A DNA stretch of 64,000 nucleotides from JASJBU01 sp963797085 (GTDB lineage Bacteria > Pseudomonadota > Gammaproteobacteria > Chromatiales > Chromatiaceae): positions 124,001 through 188,000 of the forward strand of contig CAWCOA010000006.1 of NCBI GenBank assembly GCA_963797085.1. The letters run 5' to 3'. Each line of letters opens with the position of its first letter. Position 1 is the stretch's first letter. A model generated the notes under the pieces. The model did not search any database. It saw nothing but the letters and a program-made list of their open reading frames with translations, and was not told the origin of the DNA. Positions 25,924-35,412 of the stretch are shown piece by piece. The position numbers and the translations under genes are program-made.

Positions 25924-27079
25924 TGTGTTTTCCGCTGTCAGAAAGAAAGAAGCTTGGGATAGTTTTTATCAGTCTAGTCTGTGGCGATTGGCTTGTGTTG
26001 ACAAGTAAAAAAGTGGGGCCTTGTTGCGATTGACTCTCGGTGGAAGACTGGCGACTCGGTTTAATTATTCATCTGTTTGGAAAAAAATGGCTTTATCAAA
26101 AGCTCGACCGATGTTGGTTAGCGAAAGACTCAAATTCGATTGGGCCTGTTGTCGGGAAATTTCCTCGTGCTCTACTTAATTTCCATGCCGGCGTAAGCGG
26201 GCGTGACGAATCGATGGATCAATAGCTTTATTGATAGATTCCGGGCAATAAGTGATATTATACAACTCACTGATTTTACATTATTTTTGCAGGCATGCAT
26301 CTTATCTGTTAGGGTTATACATCTTATGCACTGGTTTTGTGCATGGCCGATTTTAACTGAGCTATTCATGGTTCAATCTACCGCCTAAATTGATTCAGTA
26401 ATTATGTGCAAGTGGTGCGGGAAATTGGTGTGTGCTGCTCTTTAGAAATTCCAGGATCAGGGTCAGAGAAATATATCGTCAATCCAAGCTGAGGGTCTCT
26501 GGCTTGGGAAGGGCGGCAAGTGCTCTCAGTATGAGTGCGGCCTTGGTAAGGTGGAGATTCATGGATGGCAGATATTTCCTGGGGAAGGTCTTTAGTGGTG
26601 TGCATGATGCAATTCGCTAACCCTGACTGAATGCAGGGTCAGTCTCGAACGGTTTGATGAGCAGGTCATATGGTTTGGCCTTCCCGATTTCGCCTCAATG
26701 TAGGCGACATTTTTTTATACAAAGCAAGCTATGTGTCCATGCTTTGCAAGTAACTGATTACGTGTCGCAACAGATGCGATATTCCTGACTTTGTTTAATT
26801 CTGATGCAATGACGCTAATCTGCTGCTGTTCGGACTCGTTTGCGCCTTTTTATGAGGTGGTTTTGCTTGATCAGTTGCACGCTAGTCTTTGCTAGTGTTA
26901 TTTGGGTGAGTTGTTTGTCCAATCTGTGTGGGGGTTTCAGATAGATATCTGCTCAGTGCGGGTACAGTGAATCTGAATATTTGATCAGTACTAACGTGCT
27001 GTTCAACTCTGTTTCTTGGTATAATTTATGCATATCAATTCAGGCCGGGCCTGGATCTGGATATGCCTGGAGAACGAAG
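25924..27079. other. 1.15-kb intergenic region between sucC and mdh
   Basis: No supportable protein gene. It holds the sucCD promoter region (minus), an orphan plus-strand terminator at 26690-26716 and the mdh promoter region. A CAGGATCAGGGTCAGAG sequence at about 26452 resembles common transposon- or repeat-associated ends, but no transposase is nearby. Confidence 0.45.
26690..26716 (+). terminator. Orphan Rho-independent terminator
   Basis: Stem TCGCCT/AGGCGA with six-base loop, then CA and seven T on the plus strand. No plus-strand gene precedes it within 700 bases, so it may end a small RNA or a relic transcript. Confidence 0.6.
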
Positions 27080-28006
27080 ATGAATCGAGTCACGATCGTA
27101 GGTGCTGGCATGGTGGGTGAAACTGCTGCGCAGATTCTAGCGGAGGCAGAACTTTGTCGTGAATTGGTGCTGATCGATATACGGGAGGATGCGCCTCAGG
27201 GTGTGGCGCTGGACGTCATGCAAACGTCCAGCTTTTTCAATTTCGATACCCGCGTGACTGGTTCGAATGACCCATCCGCCATGGCGGGGTCGGAACTGAT
27301 CATTATAACAGCAGGTGTGCCTCGGAAGCCTGGAATGTCCCGCTCTGATGTTTTGGGTGTTAATTTGGGGATCATTGATGGAATCGTTGATAATGCCTTG
27401 GAGTATGCGCCTGATGCGATGATTTTAATGGTAACGAACCCGGTTGATGTTTTGACCTACCGTGTTTGGCAGAGAACACAGTGGCCTCGTCACAGAATAT
27501 TTGGGCAAGCTGGTGTGCTTGACGCTTCACGTATGGCAAGCTTTATCGCTATGGAGACTGGATTCTCCTCTCTAGATATCACCACTATCGTCTTGGGTGG
27601 GCATGGGGATACGATGGTGCCATTGCCGCGTTTTTGCACAATTAATGGCATACCATTGAGGCAGTTTATTAGTGAAGATAAACTCGAGGCGATTATTGAG
27701 CGGACCAGGAATGGTGGTGCGGAGATCCTTTCGTTGAGAAAGACCAGCAGTGCCTATGATGCTCCTGCAGCTGCTGTGGCAACGATGGTGGATGCCATTG
27801 CTAATAATCGGCGCAGAATTCTACCGACAGTGGCCTTATTGGAAGGTGAATATGGCCAACAGGGCTTAGCTATGGGGGTGCCTTGTGTGCTCAATGAGCA
27901 AGGTGTAGAGAAAATCGTCGAGTTGGATCTGGATGATGATGAGCGGCGGTTGTTCGAAACCTCAGCGCAAACTGTGCTAGAGGACATCGGCCAAATCAAA
28001 CAATAG
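27080..28006 (+). CDS. mdh: Malate dehydrogenase (LDH-like type)
   Basis: A 308-residue NAD-dependent enzyme oxidising malate to oxaloacetate. The start at 27080 has CTGGAG upstream; the 33 codons before it are non-homologous. NAD motif: VTIVGAGMVGETAAQILA; acidic residue at the end of the second strand (LVLIDI). Substrate arginines lie in PRKPGMSRSDVL; catalytic His is in GGHGDTMVPL, with NPVDVLTYRVW nearby. It belongs to the LDH-like MDH group rather than the E. coli dimeric type. gltA follows 78 bases downstream, so co-expression is likely. Confidence 0.94.
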   Translation: MNRVTIVGAGMVGETAAQILAEAELCRELVLIDIREDAPQGVALDVMQTSSFFNFDTRVTGSNDPSAMAGSELIIITAGVPRKPGMSRSDVLGVNLGIIDGIVDNALEYAPDAMILMVTNPVDVLTYRVWQRTQWPRHRIFGQAGVLDASRMASFIAMETGFSSLDITTIVLGGHGDTMVPLPRFCTINGIPLRQFISEDKLEAIIERTRNGGAEILSLRKTSSAYDAPAAAVATMVDAIANNRRRILPTVALLEGEYGQQGLAMGVPCVLNEQGVEKIVELDLDDDERRLFETSAQTVLEDIGQIKQ

Positions 28007-28084
28007 ACTGCAGTTTTCTGATTCAACTAATGACTACTTATGACGTAGTATATGTGTCACAAACAATGTGTTTAGGAGTGAAGA

Positions 28085-29383
28085 ATGGCGGATGTAAAAA
28101 CATTTACATTGATTAATGATGAAACAGGCCAATCGGTTAAGTTGCCGGTGAGAGAATCTGTTCAGGGCCCTGCCGCTATTGATGTCTCTGCACTCTACAA
28201 GGAAGCGGGAGTTTTTACTTATGATCCTGGTTTCATGTCAACTGCTAGTTGCCAGAGTAAAATCACCTACATTCAGGGTGAGGAGGGCCTTCTTGAGTAC
28301 CGGGGCTATCCTATCGAGCAACTCGCTGAAAATGGTAATTTTATCGAAACTGCTTACCTATTGCTCTATGGTGAGTTACCGACGGCCACTGAACTGCACT
28401 CATTTGATAAGGGGATTACTCATCATACAATGTTGAATGAAACCCTGAAGAACTTTTTTAGCGGGTTTCATTATGATGCTCATCCCATGGCAATAATGGT
28501 CGGGGTAGTGGGTTCCCTCTCTGCTTTTTATCATGATTCACTGGATATCAATGATCCCCAGCAACGGGAGATTGCTGCTCATAGGCTTATAGCAAAGATG
28601 CCATCTATTGCGGCAGCAAGCTATAGGCACAATATTGGGGCGCCTATTGTCTATCCTCGTCACCATCTATCATACTGTTCAAACCTGCTACACATGATGT
28701 ACTCCACCCCTTGTGATGTTTATGAGCCGGATCCTATTGCAGAAAAAGCCATGAATCTGCTGTTCATTCTACATGCAGATCATGAACAGAATGCCAGTAC
28801 CTCCACGGTTCGCTTGGCAGGCAGTTCGTTGGCGAATCCTTTCGCCTGTATAGCAGCGGGTATTGCCTCTCTCTGGGGGCCGGCGCACGGTGGGGCGAAT
28901 GAGGCTGTATTGGATATGCTGGCAGAAATCGGAGATGTTTCACAGATTGATAAGTATATAGAGAAAGCAAAGGATAAGGATGATAGTTTCAGGCTGATGG
29001 GCTTTGGGCATCGGGTCTATAAAAAGTATGATCCACGGGCTAATATTATTCGTGATGTCTGTCATGAGGTTCTGGATAAGCTTGCCGATACAAACAATCC
29101 TCTATTTGAGCTTGCGCAACGTTTGGAAGAAATTGCTTTGAGCGACGAATATTTCATTGAGCGGAAACTGTACCCCAATGTGGATTTTTACTCGGGCATC
29201 ATCTATAGGGCGTTGGGCATCCCGAATAATATGTTTACTGTGATGTTTTCTATCGCCCGTACTGTGGGCTGGGTTGCGCACTGGATGGAGATGATGAGTG
29301 ATCCTCGCCAGAAGATTGGACGCCCAAGGCAGGTCTATAAAGGACACGCCAGGAGAGAATACATCCCGCTTAATCAGCGTTGA
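28085..29383 (+). CDS. gltA: Citrate synthase (type II, hexameric group)
   Basis: A 432-residue enzyme condensing acetyl-CoA and oxaloacetate. It has the N-terminal beta domain of the NADH-sensitive group (FTYDPGFMSTASCQSKITYI), catalytic His in LHADHEQNAST and in GPAHGGANEAVL, FGHRVYKKYDPRA, and catalytic Asp in PNVDFYSGIIYRALGIP. The start has AGGAG at good spacing. Its 3' end overlaps the convergent hypothetical gene by ten bases. Confidence 0.97.
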   Translation: MADVKTFTLINDETGQSVKLPVRESVQGPAAIDVSALYKEAGVFTYDPGFMSTASCQSKITYIQGEEGLLEYRGYPIEQLAENGNFIETAYLLLYGELPTATELHSFDKGITHHTMLNETLKNFFSGFHYDAHPMAIMVGVVGSLSAFYHDSLDINDPQQREIAAHRLIAKMPSIAAASYRHNIGAPIVYPRHHLSYCSNLLHMMYSTPCDVYEPDPIAEKAMNLLFILHADHEQNASTSTVRLAGSSLANPFACIAAGIASLWGPAHGGANEAVLDMLAEIGDVSQIDKYIEKAKDKDDSFRLMGFGHRVYKKYDPRANIIRDVCHEVLDKLADTNNPLFELAQRLEEIALSDEYFIERKLYPNVDFYSGIIYRALGIPNNMFTVMFSIARTVGWVAHWMEMMSDPRQKIGRPRQVYKGHARREYIPLNQR

Positions 29384-29973
29384 TTGATCAGCTCCCCAAG
29401 TTTTTGCAACGTAATCCCTTGTATGGGGTGATTGTCATCGGGCTCAACAGGGGGGTTGTTGTGTACAATTTCTGGAAAAACAATCAACTCGAAGAGATTG
29501 CCATCAGCCGTAAAGCGAAAACTAGGCATGTTTTTGCGGCCTCCAGCCGCGAATTTTATTGAACAATCTTTTTCGTGCCAGGGGATATGCAATCCCATCA
29601 GACACAAAGCAACCTCCTCGGGCGTTGATGCGAACAGATGCAGACGTATGCGACTGTTTAAGTCCGCTGTTCCTTCAAATACCGGGCCCACCAGTAATGG
29701 TTTGAATTGCTGTAGGGCTTGCATAGCATTAAGTGCTGCATAGCGCATTTTTTCTACCGCTAATAGTTGTTCGTCACCACGAAATAGCCGCTGTTGCTCT
29801 CTCAAAGCTTGATATATTTCCTCGCGTTTGGGCATCAAGCGTTTGTTGTTGATGCCAAGTCGAGAGGCGGCCTTGTGTATTGCGTAGTCATGATCATCGA
29901 TACGGCTGTCCGTAAGTATCCTCGCAGCTTCATAAGCAATGCGACGCTGTATTTCGCGTTTAGCGACTTTCAT
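29374..29973 (-). CDS. Conserved hypothetical protein, possible nucleotidyltransferase-like fold
   Basis: A 199-residue soluble protein starting seven bases after the PBP1A stop, so co-transcribed with it. The N-terminal third is helical and basic. The centre reads LLVGPVFEGTADLNSRIRLHLFAS, recalling the G-(S/x)-x-x-x-G-x-A...D-L-H-L-F pattern of minimal nucleotidyltransferases, but the second acidic residue is absent. That resemblance is weak. Function unknown. Confidence 0.65.
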   Translation of the reverse strand: MKVAKREIQRRIAYEAARILTDSRIDDHDYAIHKAASRLGINNKRLMPKREEIYQALREQQRLFRGDEQLLAVEKMRYAALNAMQALQQFKPLLVGPVFEGTADLNSRIRLHLFASTPEEVALCLMGLHIPWHEKDCSIKFAAGGRKNMPSFRFTADGNLFELIVFPEIVHNNPPVEPDDNHPIQGITLQKLGELINQR

Positions 29974-29980
29974 CCAGTAT

Positions 29981-32422
29981 TTAAAAGGGATCTTCTGCGG
30001 GGTCTACTGCCAGTGGAGAGATGTGGTTCTTGCCTAAGGGCCTAGTCACAGTTGTCGGTAATTTTGGGGCGTACGTCTCTCGAAAGATCTCAAATATGGC
30101 ATTCTCTTGGTTAGTACCCACGGGTTTGCCGGTATCTACGTCAATTCGCATGGTGACCATGCCTTGCGGCTGCTCTGGTAAGGATTCTTCCGTGCCATCA
30201 AGAGCAACTTTCATATAATCAATCCAAGCGGGCAACGCGGCTCGCCCGCCTACTTCGCCTTGACCCAGTGGAGAAGCATCATCGAAACCGGTCCAACTTA
30301 TTGCAACATGATGGCGATTGAATCCATTAAACCAAGCGTCGCGTTGGTCATTTGTTGTACCTGTTTTACCTGCAAGGTCTTTTCTACCTAATTTCCGGGC
30401 TAATTTTGCTGTGCCATGCTGTATCACATCACGCATCATCGAATTAATCAGGTAATGATTTTGTTCAGTGATAACTCTTTTCGCACAGGGGGCGGCACTG
30501 ACTGATCTCGGACTATGGTTACTTTCTATGTCGCTTTTTGATATTTCTTCTGTTTTGTTATTCACGCAGACATGTAATGGGTTGCTTTCAAAGATAATGT
30601 TATTTTTATCGTCCTCTATGAACTCTATGTAAAACGGGCGAATACGGTAGCCACCATTGGCCAGAATCGCATATCCCTCTGCCATTCCCAGCGGTGTAAC
30701 AGCACCACTACCGAGAGCTAATGAGAGATCGCGGGGAAGTTCTTTTTTATCGAAACCAAAACGGGTTATGTAGTCAATCGTCGTATCTATACCCATCTTC
30801 CTCAATAACCGTATAGAGACTAAGTTGCGTGATTGGGTCAGAGCATAACGTAAACGCGTGGGGCCAAAGAATTTACCGCTATAGTTTTCCGGACGCCATG
30901 CAGTTTCAAGGCTATAATCGTCAAATACTACTGGCGCATCATTGATCAGGCTGGCCGCGGTGTAACCTTGCTCAAGAGCAGAAGAATAAATAAAAGGTTT
31001 AAACCCAGAGCCGGGTTGGCGTTTCGCCTGAGTAATTCGATTAAACTTACTCAGATAAAAGTCATAACCGCCTACCAGGGCCCGTATAGCGCCATTTTCA
31101 GGTGATAGGGCTACAAGTGCACCAGATACCTTGGGGATTTGTGCCAATCGCCAATACGCTTCTCCTTCTTCTGGTATTTCTTGATAGATTTGAATCAAAT
31201 CACCCTGTTTTAAGATGTCGGTGGTTTTTTGCGGTACTGGGCCTTGATGATCCTGGTCCAGGTAGTTTCTAGCCCAAGATAGTCCTGGCCAGCTCAGCGT
31301 TATGACTTGCCCATCGCCGCTTATGACGACTGCAGATTTATCATTAGTTTCGGTTACAATTGCGTTCTTTAAGCTGGCTACCTGTTGCATGTTGCTAAGG
31401 TGTGCAAGTAACTCATCCCGAGTTTCATTGCCTGTGATTTCAAAGTGCCCAGCAACTCCCCTATATCCGTGTCGCTTGTCATAAGCTTGTAATGATTTTC
31501 GGACAGCGTAGTTGGCAGCTTCCTGTAATTGGCTATTTATGGTCGTTTGAATGCTGTAGCCGGTAGTATAGGCTTCATCACCATATAAATTGATAGCTTC
31601 CGCTCTTGCCATTTCTGCAATATACGGTGCTTCTATTTCATTTTGAGCCTTATGGAGAGATGCGGTTACGTTCGTTAAAATGGATTCATCATATTGATTT
31701 TTATTGATATATTGCAAGTCAAGCATGCGCCTTAGCACATAATTTCTACGGATCAAAGCACGGTCAGGATTGGTTATCGGGTTATATCTGGAAGGTGCTT
31801 TAGGTAGGCCAGCTATCATTGCTACTTCAGAAAGCTCAAGTTTTTCTATCGGCCTGCCGTAATAGATTTTAGCGGCGGCGCCAACGCCATATGAGCGGTG
31901 TCCAAGATAGATTTTATTGAGGTAAAGTTCGAGTATCTCTTGCTTGTTTAGTAGACGTTCGATCTTTAGGGCAAGAAAAATCTCATTGAGTTTGCGGGTA
32001 TAGGTTTTTTTACTGCTGAGAAAAAAGTTTCTCGCGACCTGCATAGTGATTGTACTGCCGCCCTGACGTCGTTCTCCTGTCAGAAGCAGTTGGATGGCAG
32101 CTCGGATTAGACCCTGGTAGTCGACGCCTGGGTGTTCGAAAAAACGATCATCTTCAGCGGCAAGGAATGCTTGGATGATTGGCTCTGGTATCTCTTCATA
32201 ATTTAGAGGTTCACGGCGCTTTTCTCCGAATTCGGCTATGAGTTTTCCATCGCTCGCGTAGATACGTAATGGTACCTGTAAGTGGATATCTTTCAGTGTT
32301 TCGATTGATGGAAGGTTAGAGTCAAAATGGAGGTAGAGGGCAAATAGGACGCCAGCACTTACAGTAAAGGCGCTAAGTGAAAAGAAAGCGATATACTTGA
32401 CAGATTTGTAGAACGACTTCAT
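29981..32422 (-). CDS. mrcA: Penicillin-binding protein 1A, bifunctional peptidoglycan synthase
   Basis: An 813-residue class A PBP. N-terminal membrane anchor (about 10-32); transglycosylase domain with catalytic Glu in AAEDDRFFEHPGVD and the RRQGGSTITMQVARNF motif; OB-like insertion typical of PBP1A; transpeptidase domain with SxxK in PGSGFKPFIY, SRN in TQSRNLVS and KTGT in AGKTGTTNDQRDAWF. It polymerises and cross-links peptidoglycan in the periplasm. It is divergent from pilM, as in most gammaproteobacteria; 210 AT-rich bases separate the two and should hold both promoters. Confidence 0.96.
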   Translation of the reverse strand: MKSFYKSVKYIAFFSLSAFTVSAGVLFALYLHFDSNLPSIETLKDIHLQVPLRIYASDGKLIAEFGEKRREPLNYEEIPEPIIQAFLAAEDDRFFEHPGVDYQGLIRAAIQLLLTGERRQGGSTITMQVARNFFLSSKKTYTRKLNEIFLALKIERLLNKQEILELYLNKIYLGHRSYGVGAAAKIYYGRPIEKLELSEVAMIAGLPKAPSRYNPITNPDRALIRRNYVLRRMLDLQYINKNQYDESILTNVTASLHKAQNEIEAPYIAEMARAEAINLYGDEAYTTGYSIQTTINSQLQEAANYAVRKSLQAYDKRHGYRGVAGHFEITGNETRDELLAHLSNMQQVASLKNAIVTETNDKSAVVISGDGQVITLSWPGLSWARNYLDQDHQGPVPQKTTDILKQGDLIQIYQEIPEEGEAYWRLAQIPKVSGALVALSPENGAIRALVGGYDFYLSKFNRITQAKRQPGSGFKPFIYSSALEQGYTAASLINDAPVVFDDYSLETAWRPENYSGKFFGPTRLRYALTQSRNLVSIRLLRKMGIDTTIDYITRFGFDKKELPRDLSLALGSGAVTPLGMAEGYAILANGGYRIRPFYIEFIEDDKNNIIFESNPLHVCVNNKTEEISKSDIESNHSPRSVSAAPCAKRVITEQNHYLINSMMRDVIQHGTAKLARKLGRKDLAGKTGTTNDQRDAWFNGFNRHHVAISWTGFDDASPLGQGEVGGRAALPAWIDYMKVALDGTEESLPEQPQGMVTMRIDVDTGKPVGTNQENAIFEIFRETYAPKLPTTVTRPLGKNHISPLAVDPAEDPF

Positions 32423-32632
32423 GCGTGGATTAACGATCTTTTAGTCACTAGAGCGGTCAGTATGATTTGCGGGATTTAGATATGGTAACAAAATTTTCCG
32501 ATGATTATTGCCACATATTTTTTAAAAATATTCTTCACAAAAAAATCATTTGCTGCTATATAGTTACTAGATTTAATTAAAGAAGTTTCTTGTTATTTTG
32601 CTGCGCATCAGTTAAGAGTTTAGGAAAACCAA

Positions 32633-33706
32633 ATGTTTTTCTTAGGAAGAAAAAAACCAACATTAGTAGGCATTGATATCAGCTCGACTGCTGTGAAATT
32701 GCTGGAACTGTCGCAAACCGTTGGACGGACGGGTTCTAACTATCGAGTAGAGGCATATAGTGTAGAGCCGCTACCTTCCAATGCTGTTGTGGAAAAAAAT
32801 ATTGCAGAAGTCGATGCGGTTGGCGAGGCAATTCGTACTGCGTTAAAAAGGTCAGGTTCCAAAGCAAAGAATGCTGCTGTTGCCGTGTCTGGTTCAGCTG
32901 TTATCACAAAGGTTATTTCTATGCCTGCGTCGCTGTCTGATCAGGACCTTGAAAGTCAGATACAATTAGAGGCGGATCAGTACATCCCCTATCCCCTTGA
33001 AGAAGTCAATATCGATTTTGAGGTCATGGGGCCATCTGAAAAAAACCCTGAACTTGTAGATGTTCTGCTTGCAGCATCAAGAAGTGAGAATGTCGATGAT
33101 CGTGTGGCGGCATTGGAATTGGCGGGATTGACGGCTGCTGTAGTGGATGTAGAAGCATATGCCATGGAAAATGCTTGTACTCAGCTAGTAGACCAATTGT
33201 CTGATGGAGGGGAGGAGCAAACAATTGCTATTGTTGATGTCGGTGCAACGACAACAACACTCAATGTTTTACATAACAAGAAAATTATTTATACCAGAGA
33301 GCAAAACTTTGGTGGGCGACAACTTACCGAAGAGATTCAGCGTAGATATGGATTGTCTATGGAAGAGGCTGGGATGGCGAAACGCCAAGGTGGCCTGCCT
33401 GATAATTACGTACCTGAAGTACTTGACCCATTCAAGGAAGCCATGGCTCAGCAGGTGAGTAGATCACTACAATTCTTCTTCTCTTCAAGTGCATATAGCA
33501 GTGTAGAACATATTGTACTCGCCGGAGGGAGTTCCTCAATTCCAGGGGTAGATGATCTCATTGAAGAAAAATTAGGCACATCGGCATCAGTGGCTAATCC
33601 TTTTGCAAATATGTCGGTATCCAGCAAGGTAAAACCTCAGGTGTTGAGTGCGGATGCACCAGCTTTGATGATTGCATGTGGACTTGCTCTGAGGAGTTTT
33701 GACTGA
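32633..33706 (+). CDS. pilM: Type IV pilus inner-membrane platform protein PilM (actin-like)
   Basis: A 357-residue cytoplasmic actin-like ATPase that binds the N-terminus of PilN. Phosphate loops are GIDISSTAVKLLEL and IAIVDVGATTTTLNVL; the adenine-side motif is IVLAGGSSSIPGVDDLI. First gene of pilMNOPQ; pilN starts in its last base (TGATGG). Confidence 0.96.
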   Translation: MFFLGRKKPTLVGIDISSTAVKLLELSQTVGRTGSNYRVEAYSVEPLPSNAVVEKNIAEVDAVGEAIRTALKRSGSKAKNAAVAVSGSAVITKVISMPASLSDQDLESQIQLEADQYIPYPLEEVNIDFEVMGPSEKNPELVDVLLAASRSENVDDRVAALELAGLTAAVVDVEAYAMENACTQLVDQLSDGGEEQTIAIVDVGATTTTLNVLHNKKIIYTREQNFGGRQLTEEIQRRYGLSMEEAGMAKRQGGLPDNYVPEVLDPFKEAMAQQVSRSLQFFFSSSAYSSVEHIVLAGGSSSIPGVDDLIEEKLGTSASVANPFANMSVSSKVKPQVLSADAPALMIACGLALRSFD

Positions 33707-34266
33707 TGGCTCGTATTAATTTACTACCTTGGCGTGAGGCAGAGCGGAAGAGACGTCAAAAAGACTTTGGCCTAATGGTTTTAGCTGCTGTTGTAATGAC
33801 CATATTTCTACTGGTTGGAGCGCACATGCAGATAGAAAGCCAGATTAATGCGCAAGCACAAAGGAATGCATTTTTACAACAAGAAATTGATATTGTTGAG
33901 CAGCAAATTACTGAGATCAGAGACCTCGGTAAAACAAAGGCCAGTTTGCTGGCTCGGATGAATATCATTCAAGAACTACAAAGCAGTCGACCGCAAATCG
34001 TGCATTTGTTTGATGAGATTGTTTCGATACTTCCAGATGGCGTTTTTCTTGATGTGATTACACAGAGTGGTACGCAGGTTGAAATGGTGGGTCAAGCCCA
34101 GTCTAATGCAAGGGTTTCATCATTTATGCGCAATATAGAGAAATCAGCTTGGCTTGGAAAGCCAAGGTTAGATTTTATCGAAAGTAAAGAGGCGACAGGC
34201 ACAGGTTTAAGCCACTTTAAGTTGACTGCAAGTCAAATCTCCCAGGTTGTGGAGGTGAAAAAGTGA
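33706..34266 (+). CDS. pilN: Type IV pilus assembly protein PilN
   Basis: A 186-residue bitopic inner-membrane protein. The N-terminal cytoplasmic MARINLLPWRE is the PilM-binding motif. One membrane segment (about 22-41) is followed by a coiled coil and a ferredoxin-like periplasmic domain. Start overlaps the pilM stop; end overlaps pilO by four bases. Confidence 0.95.
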   Translation: MARINLLPWREAERKRRQKDFGLMVLAAVVMTIFLLVGAHMQIESQINAQAQRNAFLQQEIDIVEQQITEIRDLGKTKASLLARMNIIQELQSSRPQIVHLFDEIVSILPDGVFLDVITQSGTQVEMVGQAQSNARVSSFMRNIEKSAWLGKPRLDFIESKEATGTGLSHFKLTASQISQVVEVKK

Positions 34267-34862
34267 ATCTTAATGAATTAAATGAGCTTGATTTCGGCAA
34301 TATTGGTGTATGGCCGCTCCCAGTAAAGGTCGTTCTTGTTATCTTGGTTTGTATTTTAGTAGGAGTAGGGGGCTACTATTTAGATATCGAAGAGCAGCTT
34401 AATAAACTTACAAAGATTGAGAAAAATGAAGTTGAATTGCGTAGAACCTTTGAGGTTAAACAAGCTAAAGCAGCAAATCTAGACGCTTACAGAAAGCAAC
34501 TTGAAGAGATGAAGCAATCATTTGGTGCAATGCTGAGGCAATTGCCAAATAAGACTGAGGTTGCTGATTTACTGGTCGATGTATCGCAAACTGGTTTGGC
34601 TGCAGGATTGGAGTTCGAGCTTTTTAAGCCAGAATCTGAAGTGCCTAGGGAGTTTTATGCTGAACTTCCTATACAGCTGAAAGTGACTGGTCAATATCAT
34701 GAATTTGGCGAATTTATCAGTGGGCTTGCGGCCTTGCCACGTATTGTTACTATTCATGACATTCGGATTAAAGAACGAATAAAAAATAAATCAGGAAAAC
34801 TCCTTGCGTTGGAAGCTACAGCGAAAACTTATCGCTATCTTGATGATGAGGAAGTTCAATGA
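34263..34862 (+). CDS. pilO: Type IV pilus assembly protein PilO
   Basis: A 199-residue protein with one membrane segment (about 20-42), a periplasmic coiled coil (to about 95) and a C-terminal ferredoxin-like domain. It forms heterodimers with PilN and links to PilP. GTG start overlapping pilN. Confidence 0.95.
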   Translation: MNLNELNELDFGNIGVWPLPVKVVLVILVCILVGVGGYYLDIEEQLNKLTKIEKNEVELRRTFEVKQAKAANLDAYRKQLEEMKQSFGAMLRQLPNKTEVADLLVDVSQTGLAAGLEFELFKPESEVPREFYAELPIQLKVTGQYHEFGEFISGLAALPRIVTIHDIRIKERIKNKSGKLLALEATAKTYRYLDDEEVQ

Positions 34863-35395
34863 TGAGAACATTCCTCAAATACTTACGTTTAATAGTAACC
34901 AACTTAGTAATTATTGGGCTCATCGGTTGTGCGAATCCTGATTTGCAGGATCTGCATAACTTTGTTGCTGATAGAAAGTCCAAATCACCCGGACGTATTG
35001 AGCCAATTCCAGAAATAACACAAATCGACACTTTTCTTTACGAGCATCAGGGTAGACGGGACCCCTTCGTCCCGATGGACAGACAAGTCTCAAAAGAAGT
35101 GGATGTTGTCGAAAATGGTATCAAGCCTGATGGAAATAGGAGAAAGGAAGAGCTAGAGAATTATTCATTGGATGCATTACGAATGGTCGGAATAATAGAG
35201 CAATCAAGAATAACTTGGGCGTTGGTCCAGAGCAAGGAAGGTACCATACACAGGGTTCAAAGTGGTAATTACATGGGCCACAATCATGGCAGAATTATGT
35301 TGATAACTGAAGATAAGATTGAGTTGAATGAGATTATTCAGGATGGTTCTGGCGGCTATAGCGAGCGTCAGGCCACACTGGTTTTGACAGAGTAG
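34859..35395 (+). CDS. pilP: Type IV pilus lipoprotein PilP
   Basis: A 178-residue lipoprotein. Signal with lipobox VIIGLIGC (Cys24). A flexible region precedes a C-terminal beta domain (LRMVGIIEQSRITWALVQSKEGTIHRV, YMGHNHGRI) that docks on the secretin PilQ. ATG overlaps the pilO stop (ATGA). Confidence 0.95.
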   Translation: MMRTFLKYLRLIVTNLVIIGLIGCANPDLQDLHNFVADRKSKSPGRIEPIPEITQIDTFLYEHQGRRDPFVPMDRQVSKEVDVVENGIKPDGNRRKEELENYSLDALRMVGIIEQSRITWALVQSKEGTIHRVQSGNYMGHNHGRIMLITEDKIELNEIIQDGSGGYSERQATLVLTE

Positions 35396-35412
35396 TCAAG
35401 AGGAATTTAGAA

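Noticed and set aside
26203..26620. Short frames on both strands in the sucC-mdh gap
   Set aside because: None has a ribosome site or family; composition is non-coding in character.
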